NCBI GenBank assembly: GCA_029248745.1 | Contig: JAQWIT010000010.1 | Location: 62,001 to 126,000 of the forward strand | Direction of reading: 5' to 3' | Source: Gammaproteobacteria bacterium | GTDB lineage: Bacteria > Pseudomonadota > Gammaproteobacteria > Nitrosococcales > Methylophagaceae | DNA length: 64,000 nucleotides | Part shown: positions 9,130 to 19,646 of the stretch, in pieces | Layout of the letters: the number at the start of each line of letters is the position of its first letter | How positions within the stretch are numbered: position 1 is the first letter of the stretch | The notes under the pieces: model-generated | What the model was told of the DNA's origin: nothing | Seen by the model: the letters and a program-made list of their open reading frames with translations, nothing else | Databases searched by the model: none | Translations under genes and position numbers: made by a program

Positions 9130-9894
9130 ATGTTAGAAATTAAAAACCTCCATGCCAGTGTAGACGGTAAAGATATTCTGAAAGGGATTAACTTGACGGT
9201 TAAACCGGGTCAAGTGCATGCGATTATGGGGCCAAATGGCGCGGGTAAAAGTACTTTATCTAATGTACTAGCAGGGCGAGATGGCTATGAAATCACGCAA
9301 GGTTCTGTTGTGTTTAAGGATGAAGACTTATTGGATTTAGAAGCAGAAGAACGTGCCCGTCGAGGCGTGTTCCTGGCTTTTCAATATCCGGTTGAGATCC
9401 ATGGTGTCAGTAATATCTACTTATTGAAAGCGGCTGTGAATGCGGTGCGTGAGCATCAAGGTTTGGATGAGTTGGATGCGATGGACTTTTTGACCTTGGT
9501 GAGAGAAAAGCTGCAACTGGTTAAAATGAATGAAGAATTTTTATACCGTGGTGTTAATGAAGGTTTCTCCGGTGGTGAGAAGAAGCGTAATGAAATCTTA
9601 CAAATGGCTCTGTTAGAACCTGCTTTAGCTATCTTGGATGAGACGGATTCAGGTTTAGATATCGATGCTTTAAAAACAGTTTCTGAAGGTGTGAACGCGC
9701 TACGCTCACAAGATCGTTCGATTGTGATGATTACCCATTATCAGCGTTTGCTAGATTATATCGTGCCTGATTTTGTTCATGTGTTGTCTGATGGACAAAT
9801 CGTGAAATCAGGTGATAAAGAGTTGGCGAAAGAGTTGGAAAGTAAAGGATATAGTTGGGTGACTGATGCACCAAAGGCGGGCCAAACAGCATGA
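9130..9894 (+). CDS. sufC: Fe-S assembly ATPase SufC
   Basis: The 254-residue ABC-type ATPase shows Walker [11 protein letters not shown], the signature region [15 protein letters not shown], Walker [13 protein letters not shown] and the switch histidine in ITHYQRLL. It powers the SufB2-C2-D2 type scaffold. I prefer ATG 9130 ([17 protein letters not shown]) over the in-frame TTG 9124. The gap from sufB is 64 bases, with no terminator in it. Its stop overlaps the sufD start (ATGA), so the two are probably translated together. Confidence 0.97.
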   Translation: MLEIKNLHASVDGKDILKGINLTVKPGQVHAIMGPNGAGKSTLSNVLAGRDGYEITQGSVVFKDEDLLDLEAEERARRGVFLAFQYPVEIHGVSNIYLLKAAVNAVREHQGLDELDAMDFLTLVREKLQLVKMNEEFLYRGVNEGFSGGEKKRNEILQMALLEPALAILDETDSGLDIDALKTVSEGVNALRSQDRSIVMITHYQRLLDYIVPDFVHVLSDGQIVKSGDKELAKELESKGYSWVTDAPKAGQTA

Positions 9895-11195
9895 AACAGT
9901 TAAGAGAACTGGTGACACCTTTTGCCAGTGTCGCTGAGACGAGCGCGTTACCAGGTGGTGATCTGCCTTGGTTACAGACGTTACGTCAACAAGCTTTAAC
10001 GCAGTTTTCATCTGCAGGCTTACCGTCTAAAAAAGAGGAAGATTGGAAATATACCAGTCTTTGGGAACTGTCTCAGCAAGCTTTCACTCATGATGCGGTG
10101 AACACGACGATTGCGGCTGAACAGTGTGAAAAACTTGCATTGTTAGATGATGCGTATCGTATTGTGATTATCGATGGCGAGTACGTGGCTGATTTGTCTC
10201 AACTAGATGGCTTGCCTTCAGGGGTAACCGTTCAACCTTTTTCAACATCACTTGCCTTTGTTGAACAACAGTTGGGTCAGCAAGTTGCTTTGGATAAAGT
10301 CGGTTTGACGGCGCTAAATACCTTATTAATGAAAGAAGGTGTGATGGTACATGTTGCGACGGAAATCGTGCTTGATAAGCCTATTGGATTGCTGGTTATT
10401 AACAGTGGGGCGACGACAAATCTAGCAACGCATTTACGTAATATGATTGTGCTTGATGCAAACGCGCAGGCAACGGTTGTTGAACATTATGCTGGCGTAG
10501 GCGATGGGGTGTATTTCAACAATGTTGTGAGTGAAGTGGTTTTGGCTGAACAAGCTGAATTATTCCACTATAAGTTGCAGCAAGAGTCTCATCACGCTTT
10601 TCATGTTGCTACCATAGCTGCTAGACAAGCAGCGGGTAGTCAATGGCATACTCAAAATATTACTTTGGGTGGCAAATTGAGCCGTAATGATGTGCATAGT
10701 CGCTTAGAAGGTGAACAATCTCATACCACAATGGATGGCTTGTATTTACTTAATGATGAACAGCATGCGGATACGCACACTCGAATTGATCATTTGGTTC
10801 CCAATACCACGAGTAATGAGTTGTATAAAGGAGTGTTGGATGATCGTTGTCATGGCATCTTCAATGGCAAAGTGATAGTACATAAAGATGCTCAGAACAC
10901 AGACTCCAATCAATATAACCATAATTTATTGTTATCGCGTGGCTGTGCGATTGATACCAAGCCCGAGATGGAAATCTACGCGGATGATGTGAAATGTGGT
11001 CATGGTAGTACAGTGGGGCAGTTAGATATGGATCAATTATTTTTCCTCAGAGCACGTGGTCTAGATGAAGTTACTGCACGAAGTTTGTTAACCCATGCGT
11101 TTGCTGAAGATGTGTTAGAACGTATTCCTTCTGAGTCGATACGTCAGGCTTTATCAGCTGTGATTGAACAATGCTTACCACGTGGACACAAGTAA
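9891..11195 (+). CDS. sufD: Fe-S assembly protein SufD
   Basis: The 434-residue protein is a SufB paralogue with normal SufD length. The N-terminal helical part contains [12 protein letters not shown], a typical SufD segment. The beta-helix includes [47 protein letters not shown] and [22 protein letters not shown]. The terminal part has [30 protein letters not shown] with the histidine used at the SufB-SufD interface. It has no catalytic role alone but is needed for iron acquisition by the SufBCD complex. It overlaps sufC by 4 bases, and sufS begins 3 bases after its stop. Confidence 0.96.
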   Translation: MKQLRELVTPFASVAETSALPGGDLPWLQTLRQQALTQFSSAGLPSKKEEDWKYTSLWELSQQAFTHDAVNTTIAAEQCEKLALLDDAYRIVIIDGEYVADLSQLDGLPSGVTVQPFSTSLAFVEQQLGQQVALDKVGLTALNTLLMKEGVMVHVATEIVLDKPIGLLVINSGATTNLATHLRNMIVLDANAQATVVEHYAGVGDGVYFNNVVSEVVLAEQAELFHYKLQQESHHAFHVATIAARQAAGSQWHTQNITLGGKLSRNDVHSRLEGEQSHTTMDGLYLLNDEQHADTHTRIDHLVPNTTSNELYKGVLDDRCHGIFNGKVIVHKDAQNTDSNQYNHNLLLSRGCAIDTKPEMEIYADDVKCGHGSTVGQLDMDQLFFLRARGLDEVTARSLLTHAFAEDVLERIPSESIRQALSAVIEQCLPRGHK

Positions 11196-11197
11196 TA

Positions 11198-12421
11198 ATG
11201 ACTAAATTAAATATTCAAGCAATTAGGAGAGATTTTCCTACTCTTCATCAAGAGATCTATGGTTTCCCATTAGCTTATTTAGATAATGCTGCGACTAGCC
11301 AAAAACCGGTGCAAGTGATTGATGCCGTAGCGGATTTTTATCGTGAAGATAATGCCAATGTGCATCGAGGTGTTCACCAACTAAGTCAACGTGCAACAGA
11401 TTCCTATGAAGGCGCGCGGGCTAAAGTATGTCGTTTTTTGAACGCCGACTCTGACGAAGAAATTGTATTTGTCCGTGGTGCAACGGAAGCCATTAATTTA
11501 GTAGCACATAGTTTTGTTCGTCCTATGCTGAAAGCGGGTGATGAAGTCCTTATCAGTCATATTGAACATCATGCCAATATTGTGCCTTGGCAGATGTTAT
11601 GTGATCAGGTTGGGGCTAAGCTGGTAGTTATCCCAATGACAGAAAGTGGTGAACTCGATCTGTCTGGATTTGATGACCTGCTGACAAGCAAGACTAAAAT
11701 AATGGCAGTCGGGCAGGTATCGAATGCCTTAGGTACTGTCAATCCCGTTAAAATGATGACGGAAAAAGCCCATGCTAAGGGTATCCCTGTGTTGATTGAT
11801 GGTGCTCAAGCTGTGCCCCATATGCCAGCAGATGTAAAAGATTTAGATTGTGATTTTTATGTATTTTCAGGCCACAAAATGTTTGCGCCGACCGGCATCG
11901 GTGCTTTGTATGGTAAGCAAGCTTTATTAGACGAGATGGCACCATGGCAAGGCGGCGGCGATATGATTCTATCTGTGAGCTTCGAGAAGACGCAATATAA
12001 TGCGTTGCCGTATAAATTTGAAGCTGGAACGCCGAATATTTCAGGTGCGATAGGTTTGGGTGCTGCGATTGATTATATGCAATCAATTGGTATTGAGGCG
12101 ATAGCTTCTTATGAACATGAATTATTGTCTTATGCGACTGAACGGGTGAATAAGTTGGATGGCATTCGTGTCATTGGGACTGCAGAACACAAGGCGAGTG
12201 TATTGTCTTTCGTTATCGAAGGGGTTCACCCACATGACGTTGGGACGATTTTTGATCAACAAGGTGTGGCGATTCGAGCAGGTCATCACTGTGCCCAACC
12301 TGTGATGCAGTTCTTTGGTATTCCTGCGACGGCACGTGCTTCTTTCGCTTTTTATAATACGATGGAAGAGGTTGATGCTTTAGTGGACTCAATTAGTAAA
12401 GTACAGGAGCTGTTTGCATAA
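11198..12421 (+). CDS. sufS: Cysteine desulfurase SufS
   Basis: The 407-residue PLP enzyme starts at ATG 11198, right after the sufD stop; the in-frame ATG at 11171 lies inside sufD and is not needed. The PLP lysine is in YVFSGHKMFAPTGIG, and the catalytic loop cysteine is C365 in RAGHHCAQP, matching group II desulfurases (C364 in E. coli). PYLDNAATSQKP-type and NVHRGVHQLSQRAT segments mark the substrate pocket. It takes sulfur from L-cysteine and passes it as persulfide to SufU, encoded next with a TAATG overlap. Group II enzymes need such a partner for good activity. Confidence 0.97.
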   Translation: MTKLNIQAIRRDFPTLHQEIYGFPLAYLDNAATSQKPVQVIDAVADFYREDNANVHRGVHQLSQRATDSYEGARAKVCRFLNADSDEEIVFVRGATEAINLVAHSFVRPMLKAGDEVLISHIEHHANIVPWQMLCDQVGAKLVVIPMTESGELDLSGFDDLLTSKTKIMAVGQVSNALGTVNPVKMMTEKAHAKGIPVLIDGAQAVPHMPADVKDLDCDFYVFSGHKMFAPTGIGALYGKQALLDEMAPWQGGGDMILSVSFEKTQYNALPYKFEAGTPNISGAIGLGAAIDYMQSIGIEAIASYEHELLSYATERVNKLDGIRVIGTAEHKASVLSFVIEGVHPHDVGTIFDQQGVAIRAGHHCAQPVMQFFGIPATARASFAFYNTMEEVDALVDSISKVQELFA

Positions 12422-12876
12422 TGAGTAGTGCAGATTTAAGAGATCTATATCAACAAGTGATTATGGATCATAATAAAAAACCACGGAATTTCATTGATAT
12501 GGCAGATGCTAATCATCTTGCACATGGTAATAACCCACTATGCGGTGATGCACTGGTTGTTTATGTGAAGCTCGATGGTGATGTGATTCAAGATCTAAGT
12601 TTCCAAGGAAGTGGTTGTGCGATTTCGATGGCTTCAGCTTCCTTAATGACTGAAGCCTTGAAAGGTAAAACTTTGGCGGAAGCCGAAGTGATTTACCAAC
12701 AAGTGCATGATCAGTTGACTGGTGAGAGTGAGGTTGATGCGGCTGATTTAGGTAAGTTAGAAGTATTGGGTGGGGTTAAAGAATTTCCGGCCCGAGTGAA
12801 GTGTGCGACATTATCCTGGCATACAATGCATTCGGCATTGGAAAATGGTACTGACACTGAAGTGACAACTGAGTAG
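12421..12876 (+). CDS. sufU: SufU zinc-dependent sulfurtransferase
   Basis: The 151-residue protein has the SufU ligand set C41, D43, C66 and C128 (PLCGD, GSGCAIS, RVKCATLSW). The spacing, including the insertion before C128, distinguishes SufU from IscU. SufU accepts sulfur from SufS and delivers it to SufBCD. Enterobacterial suf operons use SufE for this step; a SufU is the Firmicutes and mycobacterial style, also seen in some marine gammaproteobacteria. It overlaps sufS by one base, and sufT follows after 6 bases. No SufE or SufA is seen in this operon. Confidence 0.93.
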   Translation: MSSADLRDLYQQVIMDHNKKPRNFIDMADANHLAHGNNPLCGDALVVYVKLDGDVIQDLSFQGSGCAISMASASLMTEALKGKTLAEAEVIYQQVHDQLTGESEVDAADLGKLEVLGGVKEFPARVKCATLSWHTMHSALENGTDTEVTTE

Positions 12877-12882
12877 GCAACG

Positions 12883-13215
12883 ATGAGTGAACAATTAATT
12901 AAGCCTAGTGTGGCCGAACTAAAAGAAGATGTTATCGACATGCTGAAGACGATTTATGACCCGGAAATTCCGGTGAATATTTATGAGTTGGGTTTGATCT
13001 ATGAAATTGACATCAGTGACGCATTTGTCGTTGATATAAAAATGACACTCACGGCGCCTGGCTGCCCTGTTGCTCAGTCCTTCCCAGGTGAGATTGAAGG
13101 AAAAGTTAGTTCTGTATCCGGTGTCGCTGAAGCCCATGTTGAGCTGGTTTGGGAGCCAATGTGGACTAAAGATATGATGTCAGAAGCTGCCCAACTGCAA
13201 TTGGGTTTCTTTTAA
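12883..13215 (+). CDS. sufT: SufT, MIP18/DUF59-family Fe-S maturation factor
   Basis: The 110-residue protein carries the DUF59 signature: IYDPEIPVNIYELGLIYEI near the start and MTLTAPGCPVAQSF with the conserved C61. The C-terminal VELVWEPMWTKDMMSEAAQLQLGF is the suf-linked version of the fold. The family is related to eukaryotic MIP18/CIAO2 and is implicated in maturing Fe-S proteins under high demand, though the chemistry is not settled. It is the last gene of the suf operon, 6 bases after sufU, and two hairpins follow its stop. Confidence 0.93.
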   Translation: MSEQLIKPSVAELKEDVIDMLKTIYDPEIPVNIYELGLIYEIDISDAFVVDIKMTLTAPGCPVAQSFPGEIEGKVSSVSGVAEAHVELVWEPMWTKDMMSEAAQLQLGFF

Positions 13216-13245
13216 ACAGTATGCTATCTTTTGATGTGTAGATAG

Positions 13246-13279
13246 GCGGTTTCTCAATTTGATTATTGACCGCATTTTT
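13246..13279 (+). terminator. Probable terminator of the suf operon
   Basis: GCGGT at 13246-13250 can pair with ACCGC at 13269-13273, with an inner CAAT/ATTG pairing, and ATTTTTA follows. It lies 30 bases after the sufT stop. The stem is modest. Confidence 0.5.
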
Positions 13280-13297
13280 ACCTGTATTTTATTGAAT

Positions 13298-13322
13298 TTA
13301 GCCAACATTAGATGTTGGCTAA
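13298..13322. terminator. Perfect 11-base hairpin before the malic enzyme gene
   Basis: TTAGCCAACAT and ATGTTGGCTAA are exact complements with a three-base loop, followed by TTTGTTTC. It may be a second terminator of suf or an operator for the malic enzyme gene, which starts 21 bases later. The T run is weak, so I leave both options open. Confidence 0.5.
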
Positions 13323-13343
13323 TTTGTTTCTAGAAGTGTGGTC

Positions 13344-15032
13344 ATGACTCAAAAAATAACCTCAAAAACCCCCGTTTTCTTGCCGTATTCTGGGCCAACC
13401 TTACTTAATATTCCCTTGCTTAATAAAGGCTGTGCTTTTTCACGAGAAGAACGGGAAACATTTGGCTTGTTAGGCTTGTTACCGCAGCGTTATGAGACGA
13501 TAGAGCAACAAGTTGAGCGTGCTTATCAGCAATACTCTAGTTTCGATGAAGCGATCAATAAGCATATTTATTTGCGTGCGACGCAGGATAGTAATGAGAC
13601 ATTATTTTACAGATTGGTGAATGAGCATATAGAAGAAATGATGCCCATTATTTATACGCCGACAGTGGGCGATGCTTGTGAACGGTTTTCTGAAATTTAC
13701 AGGCGGGCGCGTGGCTTGTTTATTTCTTATCCAGATCGATATGATTTAGATGCTATTTTGGCCAATGTGACTAAAAATAATGTGAAGGTGATTGTGGTCA
13801 CTGATGGTAGTCGTATTCTTGGCCTAGGAGATCAAGGGATTGGCGGTATGGGAATCCCGATTGGTAAACTTTCATTGTATACAGCATGTGGCGGTATTAG
13901 TCCTGCTTACACCTTACCAATTATGCTAGATGTTGGCACGAATAATCAGTTATTACTCGATGACCCTTTGTATATGGGCTGGCATCACCCACGAATTGAA
14001 CAAGCTGAGTATGATGAATTCTTAGATTTATTTATTCAAGCGGTGAAGAGTCGTTGGCCGGAAGTGTTATTACAATTTGAAGATTTTAATCAAACGAATG
14101 CTTTGCCGTTATTAAATCGTTATCGTGATGAACTTTGTTGTTTCAATGATGATATTCAAGGTACGGCTGTGGTGACAGTTGGAACACTATTAGCAGCATG
14201 TCGTCGGCGAAATGTTCCACTGAGCCGACAGACGATAGTGTTTGCTGGGGCGGGTTCAGCTGGCTGTGGTATTGCAGAACAGATTATCACTCAAATGTGT
14301 GCAGAAGGATTGTCAGAGTTACAGGCGCGAAGCCAGGTGTTTATGGTAGATCGAGCTGGTTTGTTAGTGTCGAATATGGCGTCAATATTAGATTTCCAAT
14401 TTTCTCTGTCAAAAGATGAAGGTCAAATTGCTGATTGGTCTTATGAGGGACAATATCCTTCATTGCTTGAGACAGTACGCTATGCAAAACCAACAATTTT
14501 GATTGGCGTGTCAGGCCAATCTGGCTTGTTTACGCAGACGATTGTTGAAACAATTCTAGCGGCTTGTGATTCGCCGATTATTCTGCCATTGAGTAACCCC
14601 TCAAAGCGGATTGAGGCGACACCAGAGCAATTACTGGTGTGGACAAAAGGTCGGGCTATTATTGCGACGGGAAGCCCCTATCAGCCAATCGAATATGAAG
14701 GCCAAAATTATAGTATTCCGCAATGTAATAATAGTTATATTTTCCCTGGCTTTGGTTTGGCCGTAGTTGCAGCTAAGATCCGTCATATCAGCGATGAGAT
14801 GTTGATGATTGCAAGTGAGGTGTTAGCTAAAGGCTCAACATCAGCCAGTGCGTCTTTGCTACCCAGACTGTCTGATATTGCCCAGTTAAGCAAGGAGATT
14901 GCCTTTGCTGTTAGTCAGGTGGCTTTTGAGCAAGGATTAGCTGAGCCGATGACGGACGAGGCGTTAAAGGCCTCGATCGACTCACAATTCTGGTTGCCTG
15001 AATATCGAGAATACGAGTTTATTTCAGAGTAG
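13344..15032 (+). CDS. maeA: NAD-dependent malic enzyme
   Basis: The 562-residue protein belongs to the large malic enzyme family (MaeA/SfcA, about 565 residues). The N-terminal domain has GLLGLLPQR and [16 protein letters not shown]. The catalytic part has [25 protein letters not shown] with the general acid Tyr/Lys region, FEDFNQTNA and [10 protein letters not shown] (metal-binding). The NAD fold is [10 protein letters not shown] and the end has [14 protein letters not shown] and [12 protein letters not shown]. It oxidatively decarboxylates malate to pyruvate. ATG 13344 is preferred to the in-frame GTG 13338. It appears monocistronic, with the suf hairpins upstream and a 145-base gap downstream. 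Cofactor preference is inferred from the family. Confidence 0.93.
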   Translation: MTQKITSKTPVFLPYSGPTLLNIPLLNKGCAFSREERETFGLLGLLPQRYETIEQQVERAYQQYSSFDEAINKHIYLRATQDSNETLFYRLVNEHIEEMMPIIYTPTVGDACERFSEIYRRARGLFISYPDRYDLDAILANVTKNNVKVIVVTDGSRILGLGDQGIGGMGIPIGKLSLYTACGGISPAYTLPIMLDVGTNNQLLLDDPLYMGWHHPRIEQAEYDEFLDLFIQAVKSRWPEVLLQFEDFNQTNALPLLNRYRDELCCFNDDIQGTAVVTVGTLLAACRRRNVPLSRQTIVFAGAGSAGCGIAEQIITQMCAEGLSELQARSQVFMVDRAGLLVSNMASILDFQFSLSKDEGQIADWSYEGQYPSLLETVRYAKPTILIGVSGQSGLFTQTIVETILAACDSPIILPLSNPSKRIEATPEQLLVWTKGRAIIATGSPYQPIEYEGQNYSIPQCNNSYIFPGFGLAVVAAKIRHISDEMLMIASEVLAKGSTSASASLLPRLSDIAQLSKEIAFAVSQVAFEQGLAEPMTDEALKASIDSQFWLPEYREYEFISE

Positions 15033-15177
15033 TTTGTCATCTGATTGCAATTTGCCTGTACAAAGTCAAAGTTACTAGGCAGGCAGCATCGCCTATATTA
15101 GAGTGATCTTACGTTTTGAACTTGAAGGGTTGCTTTTGGGTTGAATAAAAAATACGATAATTCAAAGAGAAAACGCT

Positions 15178-15528
15178 ATGGCTTTTACAGAAAAATTCCA
15201 GCAATTAGCTGATGAAGCATGCGCACGTGTTGAAGGTGTTAAGCCTACTAGTGTTGATGGATTATTAGATGACGGTGCTGTGGCTTTGGATATCCGTGAT
15301 AGTGAAGAACATAGTGCTGGCCATATCGCAGGCTCGCTGAATATAAGCAGGGGTAAACTCGAGATGCTAGTCGAGAGTGAAGTACTTGACTTGACGACGA
15401 CAATATTGTGTTACTGCAATGCTGTGAATAGAGGTGCTTTATCTGCCGATACCCTACGTAGTATGGGCTATGTCAATGCCAAGTATATAGATGGTGGTCT
15501 GATCGCTTATAACGCGCTATCGGATTAG
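15178..15528 (+). CDS. Small rhodanese-domain protein (intact copy)
   Basis: This 116-residue single-domain rhodanese has no signal peptide. An N-terminal helix (about 1-20) is followed by ALDIRDSEEHSAGHIAGSLNISRGKLEM. The active-site loop CNAVNRGA has the catalytic cysteine at C80 and the loop Arg at R85. MGYVNAKYIDGGLIAY is the terminal beta/alpha unit. The CNAxNR loop differs from the CRSGGRS loop of the rhodanese at 57.3 kb, which suggests a different acceptor. A decayed paralogue follows 285 bases downstream. A promoter-like TTGCTT-N17-TACGAT lies just upstream. Such proteins move sulfane sulfur; the substrate here is unknown. Confidence 0.88.
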   Translation: MAFTEKFQQLADEACARVEGVKPTSVDGLLDDGAVALDIRDSEEHSAGHIAGSLNISRGKLEMLVESEVLDLTTTILCYCNAVNRGALSADTLRSMGYVNAKYIDGGLIAYNALSD

Positions 15529-15545
15529 CATTTGTGAATACCTTC

Positions 15546-15580
15546 TATAGTCCCTTGTTCTTGAGCGACTATAAGTTTTT
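15546..15580 (+). terminator. Weak terminator after the rhodanese gene
   Basis: TATAGTC (15546-15552) pairs with GACTATA (15567-15573) and is followed by AGTTTTT. It lies 18 bases after the stop codon. The stem is short and AT-rich. Confidence 0.5.
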
Positions 15581-15812
15581 CTCAAAATTGTCTTATTTTT
15601 GTCATAATTGAAAAAAGATACCTACTTCTTTAGCTGTTTTTGTCTTTTTTATTAAAGTTATTCCACACTGTGTCAGTGCTTATTTTTCACCTCGAATTTG
15701 GGTGGGATTTAAGGTGTTGGCTTTGGTGATTTTTAAGTGAAACTTGATGATATGTGGAACAGCCTTGTTTAGGTGTTATCACTGACATTTATTGGAGAGA
15801 GACAAAGCAAAA

Positions 15813-16176
15813 ATGGCTTACACATAAAAATTTCAGAATATGGCTAATGCAGCACGTGCACGTGTTGAGGAAGTCTCACCTGAGCATGTCGATGCGTTAA
15901 TGGCCGAAGGCGCTGTTGCATTAGATATTCGTGATAAAGAGGAACATGATGTTGATCATATTTCAGGATCTTTGAGTATCAGTCGTGGCAAATTAGAAAT
16001 GATGGTCGAAGGAGAAAATCCTGATTCTGATACGCTCATTTTGTGTACTGCAATGCGATTAACCGCGATGCACTCGGAGCAGATAGTCCAAGAGCGATGG
16101 GATATGGCAACGCAAAACTATATTGGTTGGTCTCATTGCGTATCGTTCTTTAGGGTATGGGTTGCGAAGGAATTGA
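15813..16176 (+). pseudogene. Broken tandem paralogue of the small rhodanese
   Basis: ATG 15813 begins MAYT, then TAA at 15825-15827 where the intact copy has Glu; KFQNMANAARARVEEV then matches the intact KFQQLADEACARVEGV. The frame continues to ALDIRDKEEHDVDHISGSLSISRGKLEM and LILC near 16050. One base is lost there: the next frame restores YCNAINRDALGAD and AMGYGNAK. A further shift near 16120 restores GLIAYRSLGYG and a stop at 16174-16176. The nonsense codon and at least two shifts make it a pseudogene. Internal ATG 15840 cannot rescue it because the active-site loop is out of frame. It arose by tandem duplication of the 15.2-kb gene. Confidence 0.88.
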
Positions 16177-16226
16177 CGGTTTTCTTGTTATGAATTAATG
16201 GTTTAGTTAAACCATCTGGTCTATCT

Positions 16227-16259
16227 AAAAAGCGATGTATTTTTATACGTCGCTTTTTT
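16227..16259 (+). terminator. Rho-independent terminator after the rhodanese pseudogene
   Basis: AAAAGCGATGTAT pairs with ATACGTCGCTTTT (one G-T pair), and a T run follows. It is a strong stem that probably served the now broken gene. Confidence 0.8.
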
Positions 16260-16393
16260 GTTTATTTCTCATAGTGAGATGGCTTGATCTTAGTGCCACA
16301 ATCCAATAGTCTAGGCTCTGTTAGGTAATACTGACTAAAACAAACAAATTGAAAATTTCTACTATAAATGACACCTAAATGGGGGAAAACCGA

Positions 16394-16693
16394 ATGTACG
16401 ATATGTCGAACATCGATAAATTAGGGACTTTGAAAACACTTAAGCCAGAAGCGCTAGCTGCGTTTCAAGCACTTGATGCGGCTGCATTGGGTGATGGCGC
16501 AATTCCTAAAAAATATAAAGAGTTAATGGCGCTGGCTGTGGCCCTGACAACACAATGTCCTTACTGCCTAGAAATACATAAAGGTGAAGCTAAGAAGGCT
16601 GGCGCTACCGAGGAAGAGTTAGCAGAAACTGTCTTTATTGCGACTGCTCTCCGTGCAGGTGCTGCATTAACACACGGTACACACTTGCTGTAA
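16394..16693 (+). CDS. AhpD-like / carboxymuconolactone decarboxylase family protein
   Basis: The 99-residue protein is a one-domain CMD fold with the AhpD-type redox motif CPYCLEIH (C55, C58, H62). KYKELMALAVALTTQ precedes it, and helices GATEEELAETVFIATALRAGAAL and H-GTHLL follow. The Glu-Cys-x-x-Cys-His style motif points to a peroxidase or disulfide reductase role rather than true lactone decarboxylation. ATG 16394 is chosen because GGGGGA lies 9 bases upstream; ATG 16379 would include that site in the coding region. It is flanked by terminators, so it is monocistronic. The partner reductase is not in the window. Confidence 0.85.
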   Translation: MYDMSNIDKLGTLKTLKPEALAAFQALDAAALGDGAIPKKYKELMALAVALTTQCPYCLEIHKGEAKKAGATEEELAETVFIATALRAGAALTHGTHLL

Positions 16694-16745
16694 GTTTGTA
16701 TTAAACCTATGGCCGCGGTGACTTTCGGCTATTGGTGTTGAAGAC

Positions 16746-16775
16746 AAAAAAGCCTAACATTTGTTAGGCTTTTTT
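16746..16775. terminator. Bidirectional terminator between the AhpD-like gene and valS
   Basis: A-rich sequence and GCCTAAC pair with GTTAGGC and a T run around a four-base loop. It suits both converging genes. Confidence 0.85.
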
Positions 16776-16806
16776 ATTGATTCTAATTTAAGTTGAGAAT
16801 AAGCCT

Positions 16807-19560
16807 TTAATCGAGCGACTGTCGCTGTTGTTGTAATTGAGTTGAGGCTTGTTCCAGTTCGGCTAATTTTTCACGTTCTTTTTGAACAACCTCGGCTGGT
16901 GCTTTGGCAACATAATTTTCATTATTTAATTTACCTGATGATTGTTTAATTACTTTTTCTAATTTGATGATTTCTTTATCTAATCGAGTCAATTCAGCTT
17001 CTTTATCAATTAGGCCTTCTAGGGGAATCAAGATTTCCATTTTACCAACGAGTGCTGTTGCAGCTGCCGGTGCTTCACCTTCTAATAAGGTAATGCTATC
17101 TATGTTGGCCAACCGGCTTAAAAAGTCTTGATTAACTGTTAAACGATGTTGGTCAAGTTCGACAGTATCTTTTAGTAAAACAGGTAATTGTTTTTTCGGC
17201 GGAATATTCATTTGAGAACGAATAGAGCGGATACCGGTGATGAAGGACATCAACCATTCCATTTCTGATACGGCGTTTGAATCAACTTTATTATCATCTG
17301 CGACAGGGTAAGGCTGATTCATAATGCTATCACCCGATTGCCCGGCTAATGGTGCAATGGTTTGCCAGATTTCTTCGGTGATAAATGGCATGATCGGGTG
17401 TGTTAAACGAAGCACAGCTTCAAGAACTCGAACTAACGTTCTACGTGTACCACGTTTTTCTGCTTCGGATGCTGCATCATTAGTCAGTACAGGTTTAGAT
17501 AGTTCTAAATACCAATCACAATAATTATTCCAAATGAATTCGTAAATGGCTTGAGCTGCATGGTCAAAACGATAGCTGTCTAATGCGGCCGTGACTGTTT
17601 TTTCTGTCGTTTGTAACTGGGAAATAATCCAACGATCAGCGAGACTTAGAACAAGGTCATTATTGTCGATTCCGGTATCTTGACCTTTGGCATTCATCAG
17701 TACATAGCGTGCTGCATTCCATAATTTATTACAGAAATTTCGGTAACCGGTAATACGGTTCATATCAAAATTGATATCACGTCCAGTAGATGCTAAAGAT
17801 GCAAAAGTGAATCGTAAGGCATCGGTGCCATGGGCATTGATGCCTTCAGGAAATTCTTTACGGGTGGCTTTCTCAATTTTAGCAGCGTTAGCAGGTTGCA
17901 TCATGCCTGATGTGCGCTTTTTAACGAGTGTTTCTATGTCAATGCCATCAATAATATCAATCGGGTCTAGGACATTACCTTTTGACTTCGACATTTTATG
18001 ACCATGTGAATCACGTACGAGGCCATGGATATAGACTTCTTTAAAGGGCACGTCGTCCATAAAATGAAGTCCCATCATCATCATTCTAGCAACCCAGAAG
18101 AAGATAATGTCAAAGCCAGTTACTAATACATTGCCCGGATACCAGGTGTTTAAGGCTTCTGTTTTTTCCGGCCAGCCTAGTGTAGAAAACGGCCATAACG
18201 CGGATGAAAACCAGGTATCTAGGACATCGTCATCTTGTTTCAGTGCAATATCATTGGCAAGATTGTTTTCAGTACGGACACTAATTTCATCTTGACCAAC
18301 ATAAACGTTACCTTCTTGATCATACCAAGCAGGAATACGGTGTCCCCACCAGATTTGGCGAGAGATACACCAGTCCTGAATGCCATCCATCCAGTTATAG
18401 AAAGTTTTGTCCCAATTACCTGGTACAAACTTGATTTTACCTTCTTGTACCGCTTTGACGGCGGGTTCTGCTAAGACATCGGCTTTAACATACCACTGGT
18501 CGGTTAAGAAGGGTTCAATTACAGCACCACTACGGTCGCCACGTGGCACCATCAGTTTATGTTCTTTGATACTGTCTAATAAGCCTAAATCATCAAAGTC
18601 TTGTACGATGTCTTTACGGGCTTCATAGCGATCGAGGCCTTGGTATTTTTCTGGTGCATTATTGTTGATGGCCGCATCTATCGTGAGAATATTGATTTTC
18701 TCTAGGTCATGGCGTTGTCCCATTTCGGCATCGTTAAAATCATGCGCGGGGGTGATTTTTACACAACCCGTTCCAAACTCACGGTCAACATAATCATCAG
18801 CAATAATAGGAATTTCACGACCCACTAGCGGTAGGGTAATAGTTTGACCAATGAGGTGCTGGTAGCGTTCATCTTCTGGGTGAACTGCAACGGCTGTATC
18901 ACCTAACATGGTTTCAGGACGTGTTGTTGCGACTGTTAAATGTCCACTGCCATCTGTCAAGGGATAGTTGAAGTGCCAGAGATGGCCGGCTTCTTCTTCG
19001 GACAAAACTTCCAGGTCTGAAACGGCTGTGTGTAGGACAGGATCCCAATTAACGAGGCGTTTACCGCGATAGATTAGGCCTTCTTTATGAAGTTGAATGA
19101 AGACATGTTGAACGGCATCTGATAAGCCTTCGTCCATTGTGAAACGGTCACGAGACCAGTCAAGAGAGGATCCTAAACGACGTAGTTGGCGGGTGATGTT
19201 ATTGCCAGATTCTTGTTTCCAATCCCAAACTTTATCGATAAAAGCATCACGGCCTAAGTCGTGGCGGGTTTTGTCTTGTGCATTCAATTGGCGTTCGACG
19301 ACCATTTGCGTTGCGATACCAGCATGATCAGTACCGGGTTGCCATAAGGTATTATCATCCTTCATACGATGATAACGTGTGAGGGTATCCATGATGGTGT
19401 TATTAAAACCATGACCCATATGGAGGCTACCTGTTACGTTAGGTGGCGGTAGCATAATGGCATAAGGCGTGCCTTCACCGGAGGGTGAAAATGCACTGTT
19501 GTTTTCCCATTTTTGATACCAACTTTGTTCGATTTGGTCGGGGTCGTAGTTTTTTTCCAT
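16807..19560 (-). CDS. valS: Valyl-tRNA synthetase
   Basis: The 917-residue class I synthetase has the HIGH-type motif in [15 protein letters not shown] near the N terminus and [12 protein letters not shown] in the second half. The editing (CP1) domain is marked by [21 protein letters not shown] and [19 protein letters not shown]. The anticodon domain includes [12 protein letters not shown] and [18 protein letters not shown]-terminal coiled-coil arm at about 840-917 ([20 protein letters not shown], then Gln-rich) is typical of ValRS. It charges tRNA-Val. It is the last gene of the canonical pepA-holC-valS order on the minus strand, 86 bases after holC. Confidence 0.98.
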   Translation of the reverse strand: MEKNYDPDQIEQSWYQKWENNSAFSPSGEGTPYAIMLPPPNVTGSLHMGHGFNNTIMDTLTRYHRMKDDNTLWQPGTDHAGIATQMVVERQLNAQDKTRHDLGRDAFIDKVWDWKQESGNNITRQLRRLGSSLDWSRDRFTMDEGLSDAVQHVFIQLHKEGLIYRGKRLVNWDPVLHTAVSDLEVLSEEEAGHLWHFNYPLTDGSGHLTVATTRPETMLGDTAVAVHPEDERYQHLIGQTITLPLVGREIPIIADDYVDREFGTGCVKITPAHDFNDAEMGQRHDLEKINILTIDAAINNNAPEKYQGLDRYEARKDIVQDFDDLGLLDSIKEHKLMVPRGDRSGAVIEPFLTDQWYVKADVLAEPAVKAVQEGKIKFVPGNWDKTFYNWMDGIQDWCISRQIWWGHRIPAWYDQEGNVYVGQDEISVRTENNLANDIALKQDDDVLDTWFSSALWPFSTLGWPEKTEALNTWYPGNVLVTGFDIIFFWVARMMMMGLHFMDDVPFKEVYIHGLVRDSHGHKMSKSKGNVLDPIDIIDGIDIETLVKKRTSGMMQPANAAKIEKATRKEFPEGINAHGTDALRFTFASLASTGRDINFDMNRITGYRNFCNKLWNAARYVLMNAKGQDTGIDNNDLVLSLADRWIISQLQTTEKTVTAALDSYRFDHAAQAIYEFIWNNYCDWYLELSKPVLTNDAASEAEKRGTRRTLVRVLEAVLRLTHPIMPFITEEIWQTIAPLAGQSGDSIMNQPYPVADDNKVDSNAVSEMEWLMSFITGIRSIRSQMNIPPKKQLPVLLKDTVELDQHRLTVNQDFLSRLANIDSITLLEGEAPAAATALVGKMEILIPLEGLIDKEAELTRLDKEIIKLEKVIKQSSGKLNNENYVAKAPAEVVQKEREKLAELEQASTQLQQQRQSLD

Positions 19561-19646
19561 GTTTTGGTTGTCGTCAGATCAGTAAAAAGTTGCTTCTCAT
19601 TATACCGTGTTGTGAAGGCGGTAGACATGGCGAGTTGAGTTTGATT

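Noticed and set aside
15840-16193. Rescue of the second rhodanese from internal ATG 15840
   Set aside because: The frame loses the active-site loop through a one-base deletion and ends in unrelated residues.
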